A stretch of 64,000 nucleotides of DNA from Aliiroseovarius lamellibrachiae (GTDB lineage: Bacteria; Pseudomonadota; Alphaproteobacteria; Rhodobacterales; Rhodobacteraceae), in contig NZ_JAHEVJ010000008.1 in NCBI RefSeq assembly GCF_018599245.1, positions 1 to 64,000 on the forward strand, written 5' to 3'. The position numbers and the translations under genes were made by a program. Shown here in pieces: positions 25,698 to 33,621 of this stretch (its first letter is position 1; each line of letters begins with the position of its first letter). The notes beneath the pieces were generated by a model. It did not search any database, was not told the origin of the DNA, and saw only the letters and a program-made list of their open reading frames with translations.

Positions 25698-28445
25698 GAC
25701 GGTCTCATGCTCAACTTTCTCAACCTTTACCGCCGAAAATTTCATCTCGGCAATCTTCCCATATGGGTCCAAGGCTGGGTTGGTCAGCATGTTGGCGGCC
25801 GCTTCGACATAGGCAAACGGCAGGAACACCATGTTTTCCGCCACACCATAATCAGCGCGCGCCATCACTTGGATAGACCCGCGACGGGTGGTCAGGCGCA
25901 CCATCCCCCCTGGCACCACGCCCATTTCACGCAGCGTTTTCGGGTTCAGGGAACAGTTTGCCTCTGGTTCGATCGCATCCAGAACCGTGGCGCGGCGGGT
26001 CATTGAACCTGTGTGCCAATGCTCCAACTGGCGACCGGTTGTCAGCACCATTGGGTAATCCGCATCCGGCGTTTCTGCAGGCGGCAGGATGGTGGCTGGC
26101 GTGAACCTTGCCCGGCCACCGGCCCGTGGGAACCCATCGCCGAACACAACCGCTTGACCGGGGTCTTCTGGCGACAGCGACGGATATGTCACCGCATTCT
26201 GTTCTTCCAGACGGTCCCAAGTGATGTTGTTCAGTGACGGCATCACCCGGCCCATTTCAGTAAAGACTTCGCTCGGGTGCGTATAAGTCCAGCCCATGCC
26301 CATGCGATTGGCCAACTCAACCGTGATCAACCAATCTTCTTTGGCGTCACCCGCGGGTGGCACGGCGGCGCGGGTCATTTGCACTTGGCGGTTGGTGTTG
26401 GACACCGTTCCGGTTTTCTCGGCCAAGGCCGCGGCAGGCAGAACCACATCGGCGTAGCTTGCGGTCTCGGTCAGGAAGATATCCTGGCTGACCAAAAACT
26501 CCATCCGCTCCAGCGCTTCGCGCACATGGGTCACATCCGGGTCAGACATCGCCGGGTTTTCACCAAGGATATACATGCCTTTGATCTTGCGATCATGCAC
26601 AGCATCCATGATTTCCACAACGGTCAGACCGGGATTGGGGTTCAACTCTTCAATGCCCCAAACCTCGCGGTACATGGCCTGCACCTCGGGGTCTTTCACC
26701 GACTTATAGTCAGGGTAGAACATCGGGATCAGACCCGCGTCTGAGGCCCCTTGCACGTTGTTTTGACCGCGCAGCGGGTGCAGCCCGGTGCCCGGACGGC
26801 CCACATTCCCGGTCATCAGCGCAAGGCTGATCAGGCAACGCGAATTATCGGTGCCGTGCACATGCTGACTGACCCCCATACCCCAGAAAATCATCCCCGC
26901 TTTGCCCTTGGCAAAGGTGCGGGCGGCGTCACGCAGATCATCCGCGGAAATCCCACAGATCGGTGCCATCTCTTCCGGCGAAAACGCCTTGAGATGTTCA
27001 CGCATCGCGCCCCAATTTTCAGTATGCTCGGCGATATAGGCCTCGTCGGTCAGACCCTCTTCTGCGATCACATGCATGATTGCATTCAGCATCGAGACAT
27101 CCGCCCCCGGCTTGAACTGCAACCGGTGCGTCGCAAAACGCCCCATGCCCACGCCGCGCGGATCCATCACAATCAGCTTGCCACCACGTTTGGTGAACTG
27201 TTTGAAATAGGTCGCGGCAACGGGGTGGTTTTCAATCGGGTTCGAGCCGATGACAATCGCCACGTCCGAATGCTCGATCTGGTTAAACGTCGCCGTAACA
27301 GCCCCCGACCCGACATTTTCCAACAGCGCCGACACGGATGACGCGTGACACAGGCGCGTACAGTGGTCGACGTTGTTATGCGTGAACCCTTGGCGGATAA
27401 ATTTCTGGAACAGATAGGCTTCTTCATTGGTGCATTTGGCCGAACCAAACCCGGCAACCGCCTCGCCACCATGTTCATCGCGCAAGGACATCAGGCCCTT
27501 GGCCGCCACATCCAGCGCCTCATCCCAGGTTGCTTCGCGAAAGTGCGTCAGCGGATTGGCGGGGTCGATGTTCAACCCTTTTGGCGCGCCCTCTTTGCGG
27601 ATCAGCGGCTTGGTCAGGCGATGCGGGTGATTGATGTAGTCAAAGCCAAAACGGCCTTTGACGCACAGACGCCCTTCGTTTGCCGGACCATTGATGCCCT
27701 CGGCATAGACCACTTTGTCGTCCTTCACGCGCAAGCTGACCTGACAGCCAACACCGCAGAAGGGGCAAATGCTTTCAACTTCTTTGTCGAAATCAGAGGT
27801 GTCTTTCACCTTGGCAGGCATCAGCGCACCGGTTGGGCAGGCCTGAACACATTCGCCGCAAGCCACACAGGTCGAGGCGCCCATGGGATCATTGATGTCA
27901 AAAACCGGATAGGCGTTGTGCCCACGACCGGCCATGCCGATCACATCGTTCACCTGCACTTCGCGGCAGGCCCGCACGCAGAGGTTACATTGAATGCAGG
28001 CATCCAAATTCACGCTCATCGCGACGTGGCTGTCATCCAACAGCGGCACACGACCTTCTTCAAGCTTGGGGAAACGACTTTCCGTCACGCCATTCAGATC
28101 AGCCATATCCCAAAAATGCGCAGAGGAATCATGGGCGTCTTTCGGCTGGTCCGCGACCAGAAGCTCAACCACCATTTTACGCGCGGTTTTGGCACGGGCG
28201 TTGTCAGTGATCACAACCATACCCTCGGCAGGTTCGCGAATGCACGAGGCCGCCAGGACCCGCTCGCCTTCAATCTCAACCACGCAGGCGCGACAATTGC
28301 CGTCGGACCGCAAATCAGGCACGTTATCTTTGTGACACAGGTGCGGAATCAGCGTGCCTTCACGCTTTGCCACATCCCAGATGCTTTCGCCCGCGTGCGC
28401 AATAACTTCGCGCCCGTCCAGAGTGAATTTGACCTCGACCGTCAT
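25695..28445 (-). CDS. Molybdenum/tungsten formate dehydrogenase, alpha subunit
   Basis: The 916-residue protein oxidises formate to CO2. An N-terminal 2Fe-2S domain (Cys37, 51, 54, 68) is followed by a histidine-bearing 4Fe-4S segment, two 4Fe-4S ferredoxin motifs (about 150-205, CIQCNLCVRAC and CVACGECVQAC) and the molybdopterin core with its own 4Fe-4S site (CPFCGVGC, 227-234). Cys366 followed by His367 (RLCHASS) is the expected metal-ligand cysteine, so selenocysteine is not used. The architecture matches the FdsA/HydA-like NAD-linked type, but no beta or gamma subunit gene is adjacent. The start at 28445 is set by GGAGG. Confidence 0.9.
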   Translation of the reverse strand: MTVEVKFTLDGREVIAHAGESIWDVAKREGTLIPHLCHKDNVPDLRSDGNCRACVVEIEGERVLAASCIREPAEGMVVITDNARAKTARKMVVELLVADQPKDAHDSSAHFWDMADLNGVTESRFPKLEEGRVPLLDDSHVAMSVNLDACIQCNLCVRACREVQVNDVIGMAGRGHNAYPVFDINDPMGASTCVACGECVQACPTGALMPAKVKDTSDFDKEVESICPFCGVGCQVSLRVKDDKVVYAEGINGPANEGRLCVKGRFGFDYINHPHRLTKPLIRKEGAPKGLNIDPANPLTHFREATWDEALDVAAKGLMSLRDEHGGEAVAGFGSAKCTNEEAYLFQKFIRQGFTHNNVDHCTRLCHASSVSALLENVGSGAVTATFNQIEHSDVAIVIGSNPIENHPVAATYFKQFTKRGGKLIVMDPRGVGMGRFATHRLQFKPGADVSMLNAIMHVIAEEGLTDEAYIAEHTENWGAMREHLKAFSPEEMAPICGISADDLRDAARTFAKGKAGMIFWGMGVSQHVHGTDNSRCLISLALMTGNVGRPGTGLHPLRGQNNVQGASDAGLIPMFYPDYKSVKDPEVQAMYREVWGIEELNPNPGLTVVEIMDAVHDRKIKGMYILGENPAMSDPDVTHVREALERMEFLVSQDIFLTETASYADVVLPAAALAEKTGTVSNTNRQVQMTRAAVPPAGDAKEDWLITVELANRMGMGWTYTHPSEVFTEMGRVMPSLNNITWDRLEEQNAVTYPSLSPEDPGQAVVFGDGFPRAGGRARFTPATILPPAETPDADYPMVLTTGRQLEHWHTGSMTRRATVLDAIEPEANCSLNPKTLREMGVVPGGMVRLTTRRGSIQVMARADYGVAENMVFLPFAYVEAAANMLTNPALDPYGKIAEMKFSAVKVEKVEHETV

Positions 28446-28591
28446 CGGAACCTCCAACATTTCAGACCTTAGTATAAACCACGCGCGACGCGAGGTCAGT
28501 TCTTCAATCACGACATAAGCTGGGGTTTTTGCGCCAGCCCCCTTTTAAGATTGGATCCAATTGGCTAGCAATGAGCCAAGAGGAGCACGGC

Positions 28592-29242
28592 ATGCCGCAA
28601 ATCACCCTAATCCGCCATGGACAGGCCAACACAACCGCAACCGATGAAGCCGGGTATGACAACCTGTCTGATCTGGGCCGTCAGCAGGCCCGTTGGCTTG
28701 GCCAGTACATGCGGGATCATGGGCAGGAATTCGACAAGATTTATGCAGGGTCTTTGAACCGCCAACAGCAAACCGCGCAAGAATGGGGCGCCCCGGAAAT
28801 CATCTGTGATGAACGCTTAAACGAGTTCTCGTATTACGATATTTCCACCGCCATGCACGCAGAGTTTGACCTGCCCCGCCCCACCAATCGCGACGAATTC
28901 ATCGCCCATATGCCGCTGGTGTTTTCCGCGTGGCAAGATGGTCACCTGACCGGAGATTTCGAAACCTTCCACGATTTCCAGCAACGGGTTGAGGATGCGC
29001 TGTTGGAAATCGCATCACGCGGCGAACGCGCGGCTGTATTCACCTCTGGCGGGGTGATTGGCATGGCTATTCGCATCACAATGGGGTTGGATACAGGTAC
29101 GTTTACGCGACTTATGCTGTCCATCCACAACAGCTCGGTCCATAATTTGCTGCGACTCGGGGCAAATCTTTCGCTGACCGGCTTTAATGCCATCCCGCAT
29201 TTGGCGCATCCCGATCGCCACCACGCACAGACTTATATTTGA
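28592..29242 (+). CDS. Histidine phosphatase superfamily protein
   Basis: The 216-residue protein has the RHG motif (LIRHGQAN) with the catalytic histidine near residue 8, a second His in the C-terminal half, and FTSGGVIGM before it. The family includes phosphoglycerate mutases and small-molecule phosphatases; the substrate cannot be told. AAGAGGAGC fixes the start at 28592. It is divergent from the formate dehydrogenase gene and 18 bp upstream of the lysine operon, with which it may be co-transcribed. Confidence 0.85.
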   Translation: MPQITLIRHGQANTTATDEAGYDNLSDLGRQQARWLGQYMRDHGQEFDKIYAGSLNRQQQTAQEWGAPEIICDERLNEFSYYDISTAMHAEFDLPRPTNRDEFIAHMPLVFSAWQDGHLTGDFETFHDFQQRVEDALLEIASRGERAAVFTSGGVIGMAIRITMGLDTGTFTRLMLSIHNSSVHNLLRLGANLSLTGFNAIPHLAHPDRHHAQTYI

Positions 29243-29260
29243 TATCCAAAGGACCCCCTC

Positions 29261-30316
29261 ATGACACATCTCTGGGTTCGCGCCGAACAGCGCCCAAACG
29301 AAGACCGCGTTGGCCTTACGCCCGAAGGCGCCAAAGCCCTCATTGACGCGGGGATCCGTGTGACCGTTGAAAAAAGCACGGTGCGCGCCATTGGCATCGA
29401 AGGGTATGAAGCCGCAGGGTGCGAAATCGCCGCTGAAAACAGTTGGCCCGATGCACCGCTGGACGCCATTATCTTTGGCCTGAAGGAATTGCCCGAAGAC
29501 GGCACCCCCCTGCGCCATAAACACATCATGTTTGGGCACGCCTTCAAAGGGCAACACTCGGGTCGCGCGCTGCTTGAGCGGTTTAAAACGGGCGGTGGCA
29601 CGCTTTATGATCTTGAATATCTGGTGGATGAAAACGGGCGGCGCGTGGCCGCTTTTGGCTATTGGGCAGGGTTTGCGGGAGCGGCGGTGACGCTGAAAGC
29701 CTGGGCCGCACAGCAACGCGGTGAGCTTTGCGGTTCGGTTGGCGCGTATTCCGGGAAAGACGCTTTGCTTGGCGAGTTGAAAGCCGAGCTGGATGCAACC
29801 GGCGCCCCCCGTCCCACTGCAATTGTCATCGGCGCTTTAGGGCGTGTGGGCACAGGTGCCACGGACCTGATGACCGCGATGGGCATGGCTGTGACCAAAT
29901 GGGACATGGCGGAAACCGCAAGCGGCGGACCCTTTCCAGAAATTCTGGAACATGACATCTTTATCAACTGCATTCTGGCAGGCCCACAAACCCCGGTTTT
30001 TGTCCCGCGTGAGGCCAAGACAGCCGAACGCAAACTGACCGCAATTGGTGATGTGGCCTGTGACCCTGACAGCGATTACAACCCAGTGCCGGTTTATAAC
30101 AAGGCCACAAGCTGGGCTGAGCCCGCATTGCGTGTGGCGGAGGATCCGGTGCTTGACGTGATGGCCATTGATAACTTGCCCTCAATGCTTCCCGTAGAAA
30201 GCTCGCATGACTACGCGGGGCAATTGTTGCCAAGCCTCGCTGGCTTAACAGACCTGAATTCTGGTGTGTGGGCGCGTGCTGAGGCCACCTTTCTTCAACA
30301 CATGAAGGATCTGTGA
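29261..30316 (+). CDS. Saccharopine dehydrogenase, lysine-forming type (lysine-2-oxoglutarate reductase side)
   Basis: The 351-residue protein resembles LYS1: an AlaDH/PNT-type N-terminal domain (WVRAEQRPNEDRVGLTPEGA), the segment FGLKELPEDGTPLRHKHIMFGHAFKGQ in shortened form, and a nucleotide-binding part (AIVIGALGRVGTGA). It links lysine and 2-oxoglutarate to saccharopine. Together with the gene at 30578 it forms the saccharopine route, which in bacteria usually degrades lysine. Its stop overlaps the next start. Confidence 0.88.
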   Translation: MTHLWVRAEQRPNEDRVGLTPEGAKALIDAGIRVTVEKSTVRAIGIEGYEAAGCEIAAENSWPDAPLDAIIFGLKELPEDGTPLRHKHIMFGHAFKGQHSGRALLERFKTGGGTLYDLEYLVDENGRRVAAFGYWAGFAGAAVTLKAWAAQQRGELCGSVGAYSGKDALLGELKAELDATGAPRPTAIVIGALGRVGTGATDLMTAMGMAVTKWDMAETASGGPFPEILEHDIFINCILAGPQTPVFVPREAKTAERKLTAIGDVACDPDSDYNPVPVYNKATSWAEPALRVAEDPVLDVMAIDNLPSMLPVESSHDYAGQLLPSLAGLTDLNSGVWARAEATFLQHMKDL

Positions 30317-30564
30317 TGGAAGAGCTTGTGGGGGCAGCCGCAGCCATTGTCAGCACAATCTGCTGGCTGCCCCAAACCCTTAAAACATGGCGTACTCGTG
30401 AAACCAAAGATCTGTCGCTTCCGGCCAACCTATTGATCTTTTTCTCCATTTCTCTTTGGTTGATCTATGGGTTGATGCTGGGGGCTTGGCCCCTGATTGC
30501 GGCCAATGCCATCGCGGTGATCTTGGTTGGCGCCATCGTCGCGGCAAAACTGAAATTCGGTTAA
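30316..30564 (+). CDS. SemiSWEET transporter
   Basis: The 82-residue protein has three membrane helices and the PQ motif (CWLPQTLKTWRTRETKDLS), typical of SemiSWEET half-transporters that dimerise to move small solutes, classically sugars. The ATG shares a base with the TGA of the upstream saccharopine dehydrogenase (TGATG), so translation is coupled. The placement between the two saccharopine enzymes suggests it may serve a lysine-pathway solute; this is inference. A GTG three bases earlier is an alternative start. Confidence 0.88.
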   Translation: MEELVGAAAAIVSTICWLPQTLKTWRTRETKDLSLPANLLIFFSISLWLIYGLMLGAWPLIAANAIAVILVGAIVAAKLKFG

Positions 30565-30577
30565 AAGGACAAATACT

Positions 30578-31708
30578 ATGACAATCCACTGGTGTGGCAC
30601 CGGCCTGTCGGCCATCCCCGGACTGCGTCGCCTGATTGATTTGGGCCACGATGTTGTGGTCTGGAACCGCACAATCGCCAAAGCCGAAGAGGCCGTTGGC
30701 GACGTGGCAAAGGACATCCGCGCGTTTGACATCCAAGCCTTGGCGGATGCCCTGAAACCCGGCGATATCGCGGTGTCGATGCTGCCTGGGGATCTCCATG
30801 TCCCGGTTGCAAAAATCTGCCTTGAAAACGGCGCGAATTTTGTCTCTTCAAGCTATATTGCCCCCGAGATGCGCGCGCTGGATGCGCAATTCAAAGCGGC
30901 GGGCTTATGCTCGGTGAACGAGGTTGGCCTTGACCCCGGCATTGATCACCTGATGGCGCATTGGCTGGTCGCAGATTACCGCGCATCTGAGGCCTATGAC
31001 CCAAGCTTGCCGATTGGTTTCCGGTCCTATTGCGGTGGCGTGCCGAAGCACGCAAACCCTTTTCGGTATAAATTCAGTTGGTCGCCTTTGGGGGTACTCA
31101 AGGCGCTGCGCTCGCCGTCACGCTCGATCAAAGATGGCAAGCCCTTTGACGTCGCGCGCCCTTGGGATGCGATTTCATCTTATGCTGCCCCCTTGGCGCA
31201 GGCGGAAAGCTTTGAGGTTTATCCAAACCGCGACTCGCTTCCGTTCATGCAAGAATACGGGTTTGACCCTGACTGGAATGTGGATCTGTTTGTGCGCGGC
31301 ACCCTGCGTCTCAATGGTTGGACCGAGGCGTGGAAAGATGTGTTTGCCGAAGTGGAAACCCTGGAAGGCTCCGCGGGGGACGCCCGCCTGAAAGAGATGT
31401 CAGATCAATTCTGGGACGAAAACTCCTATGACGAAGGAGAGCCGGATCGTGTGATCATGTGTGTCGAACTGAAAGCTGGCGATGCCTATCACAAAACCTA
31501 TGTGATGGACGCTTGGGGGGATGCGCGCGGCACGGCCATGGCCCGCTTGGTGTCTGTTCCTGTTTCCTTGGCGATTGAGGCGGTTTTGGCCGGAAGCATT
31601 GCCCCCGGCGTCACAGCCGCGCCATCTGATCTGGGGTTGATTGATACATGGATGGCCGAAGTGCGTAAGCTGGCACAGCACGTCAACGTCGTGGATCACA
31701 CCACTTAA
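30578..31708 (+). CDS. Saccharopine dehydrogenase, glutamate-forming type
   Basis: The 376-residue protein resembles LYS9 / the SDH half of LKR-SDH. It has a short Rossmann start (IHWCGTGLSAIPGLRRL), the family block SSSYIAPEMRALDAQFKAAG, and NEVGLDPGIDHLMAHW. It splits saccharopine to glutamate and 2-aminoadipate semialdehyde. It is 13 bp downstream of the SemiSWEET gene. The dinucleotide-binding glycines are fewer than in typical enzymes (CGTGLSAIPG). Confidence 0.88.
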   Translation: MTIHWCGTGLSAIPGLRRLIDLGHDVVVWNRTIAKAEEAVGDVAKDIRAFDIQALADALKPGDIAVSMLPGDLHVPVAKICLENGANFVSSSYIAPEMRALDAQFKAAGLCSVNEVGLDPGIDHLMAHWLVADYRASEAYDPSLPIGFRSYCGGVPKHANPFRYKFSWSPLGVLKALRSPSRSIKDGKPFDVARPWDAISSYAAPLAQAESFEVYPNRDSLPFMQEYGFDPDWNVDLFVRGTLRLNGWTEAWKDVFAEVETLEGSAGDARLKEMSDQFWDENSYDEGEPDRVIMCVELKAGDAYHKTYVMDAWGDARGTAMARLVSVPVSLAIEAVLAGSIAPGVTAAPSDLGLIDTWMAEVRKLAQHVNVVDHTT

Positions 31709-31735
31709 CGCGACATATTCGCGTCGTAAAACATG

Positions 31736-31790
31736 CAGCATGGCGGGGTTTGCCTGTTAAACTTTCTGAAAACAGGAGGCCGCCATGCTG
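31736..31790 (+). promoter_or_regulatory. Nested hairpin enclosing ribosome binding site and start codon
   Basis: CAGCATGGCGG (31736-31746) is perfectly complementary to CCGCCATGCTG (31780-31790), which contains the ATG at 31785. Inside lies CCTGTT (31753-31758) paired with AACAGG (31771-31776), which covers half of the ribosome binding site AGGAGG (31774-31779). The structure would hide both signals, so translation of the downstream gene probably needs an opening event. Confidence 0.7.
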
Positions 31791-32381
31791 GAAAAACCAT
31801 CCCCGTCCACGCCCATTTGGACCAGTTTTGAGACCGCCACAAAAGAGGATTTCCTCGCTGTGATGGCATATGACGAGGCTTATGCAAACGCTTTGCCTGA
31901 CCGGATCCTGACCGCGATGAAGGATCTGGATGAAGAGATCACACCCTATCCGATCAACCGCTATCAACACTCGTTGCAATCCGCCACGCGGGCGCATGAA
32001 GCAGGCGAACCAGAGGATCTGGTGGTTGCCGCGTTGATCCACGATCTTGGCGACACGCTGTCGCCGTTCAACCACGGTGAACTCGCCGCCGCCATCGTGA
32101 AACCCTATGTGTCTGAACGCGCCCACTGGATCCTAAAACATCACTGCGTGTTTCAAGGCTATTATTACAATCACCACCTTGGCGGGGATCGCCATGCGCG
32201 TGAGAAATACAAAGACAGCCCGCATTATGACGCCTGTGTCAGGTTCTGCCACGACTACGATCAATGCTCATTTGACCCGGATTACCCGACGAAACCGTTA
32301 GCGTTTTTTGAACCCATGCTGCGCCGCGTATTCAGCCGCACCGAGGGACATATGGAGTTGAATGAGGTGCGAGAGGGATAA
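31785..32381 (+). CDS. HD-domain protein, PhnZ/TmpB-like oxygenase candidate
   Basis: The 198-residue protein resembles PhnZ, a mixed-valence di-iron oxygenase that cleaves organophosphonates. The iron ligands of PhnZ have counterparts: His62 (QHSLQSA), His86-Asp87 (LIHDLGD), His97 (NHGEL), His119/120 (LKHH) and Asp157 (CHDYD). The segment around His62 to Asp87 is the closest match. No phosphonate genes are nearby. It may act in the lysine neighbourhood or on an imported substrate. A plain phosphohydrolase cannot be excluded. Confidence 0.7.
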   Translation: MLEKPSPSTPIWTSFETATKEDFLAVMAYDEAYANALPDRILTAMKDLDEEITPYPINRYQHSLQSATRAHEAGEPEDLVVAALIHDLGDTLSPFNHGELAAAIVKPYVSERAHWILKHHCVFQGYYYNHHLGGDRHAREKYKDSPHYDACVRFCHDYDQCSFDPDYPTKPLAFFEPMLRRVFSRTEGHMELNEVREG

Positions 32382-32549
32382 CACCCCCGCCCGTAAGTCA
32401 TTGGGAATTTGCCCGACGCGCTGAAATAAACTCCAACGAAACGCCTTTGTGTGATTGCGCGCTTGGGCGAATGGGTGTTCTTAGGTGGTCTGATCAACCA
32501 TGGATACGACTCAAACGAGGTGTCCGGTTCACCCAAACAAGGAACCACA

Positions 32550-33125
32550 ATGAAACGCATATTTTTGACCCTTATGGCGACGCTCGCAGCCAGCCCTGCG
32601 CTTGCCCACCTGAACCCCGACGAGCACGGCTCATTCATGGCTGGGCTGTCGCATCCTGTGTTTGGACTCGATCACATATTGGCGATGATTGCGGTTGGTC
32701 TGTGGGCTGCGTCCCTTGGGGGACGTGCAATCTGGGCTCTTCCCAGCGCATTCGTGGCCGCAATGGTACTTGGGTTCGGCGTCGCGGTGGCTGGCGTCCT
32801 TCTTCCGTTTGTCGAACCAATCATCCTCCTCTCCGTTTTTGCGCTCGGGCTTACGGTGGCATTTGCAATTCGCCTCCCGGCGACAGCAGCGGCGAGCATC
32901 GTGGCGGTCTTTGGCCTGTTCCACGGATTTGCCCACGGCGGCGAATTGGGGTCAGCAGGTGCAGTTGCATTTGGTGCAGGGTTTGCGCTGGCTGCGGCCA
33001 TACTTCATGCCTTTGGCATCAGCATCGCCGTGATTACAGGTCAGAGCCTTTCAAACAGCAAGCTAATGCGCAGCCTTGGTTGGGCAACGGCTTTTGGCGG
33101 CTTGTGGATCGCCAGCGGCGGCTAA
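32550..33125 (+). CDS. hupE: HupE/UreJ-family metal permease
   Basis: The 191-residue membrane protein has a signal-like first helix (MKRIFLTLMATLAASPALAH), the signature HPVFGLDHILAMIAVGLWA and FGLFHGFAHG, with histidines for nickel or cobalt. HupE/UreJ proteins import nickel for hydrogenase or urease, or cobalt. No such enzyme is in this window. The start at 32550 is preceded by AAGGAACC. No cobalamin riboswitch could be recognised in the 168 bp upstream. Confidence 0.88.
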   Translation: MKRIFLTLMATLAASPALAHLNPDEHGSFMAGLSHPVFGLDHILAMIAVGLWAASLGGRAIWALPSAFVAAMVLGFGVAVAGVLLPFVEPIILLSVFALGLTVAFAIRLPATAAASIVAVFGLFHGFAHGGELGSAGAVAFGAGFALAAAILHAFGISIAVITGQSLSNSKLMRSLGWATAFGGLWIASGG

Positions 33126-33392
33126 AGCGCGACCAACACGCGGCGAAAGCATCACAAGTGTCAGTCTATTTGCGCACCTTGCGTCCGTTCGTCCGGACAG
33201 TCCGTGAACGCTGTCGCGTCCCGCGCCCGGAAAACCCTAGTGGATGACGTAAATGTTGAAGATCGCGGTTGCATGGACAATCGGGCCACAGCGCTTCGGC
33301 CCCAAACGACATGAATGCCATTCTTGTCGCTGCTGGGTTTGTGCACGCCATGTGCAAGATACAGGACGGGCTTACCACAGGGAGATCCGGCC
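33126..33392. other. Decayed DNA between hupE and the argE remnant
   Basis: No intact gene is seen. The stretch leads into a clear 3' remnant of a peptidase-family gene and is probably decaying sequence itself, though I cannot match it to a parent gene. Confidence 0.35.
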
Positions 33393-33602
33393 GTGATATG
33401 GGCAAAAACCCTTGTGCCGAACCAAGCCGTCAGCAAGGTTGCTTTCGGTACCCAAGCAGGTTTCTTTGCAGAACTCGGTTTCCCGGTCATTGTCATGGGG
33501 CCGGGCGATATGGCACGAGAGGAGCACAAACCAGACGAAGGGTTGGACCTGTCGCAACGCGGCACTTGTGACCGGATGATGAAAAACTGCTGCAGGAATT
33601 GA
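33393..33602 (+). pseudogene. 3' remnant of an acetylornithine deacetylase (ArgE) family gene
   Basis: The frame reads SKVAFGTQAGFFAELGFPV, then VMGPGDM and EEHKPDEGLDLSQ, which matches the C-terminal end of M20-family acetylornithine deacetylases (YGTEAG, CGPG, AHKPDE, ending CDRFL). Only about 65 residues remain; the catalytic and metal-binding N-terminal part is absent upstream. The C-terminal metal-ligand region (HKPDE) is kept. It looks like the end of a deleted gene. Confidence 0.6.
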
Positions 33603-33621
33603 CGCCGTAAATGCGTAGAAT

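Noticed and set aside
32382-32549. Cobalamin or nickel riboswitch before hupE
   Set aside because: No B12-box-like core or other known conserved motif was visible.
33161-33565. 134-codon minus-strand frame across the argE remnant
   Set aside because: Its reverse strand matches the ArgE family; the minus frame is its shadow.
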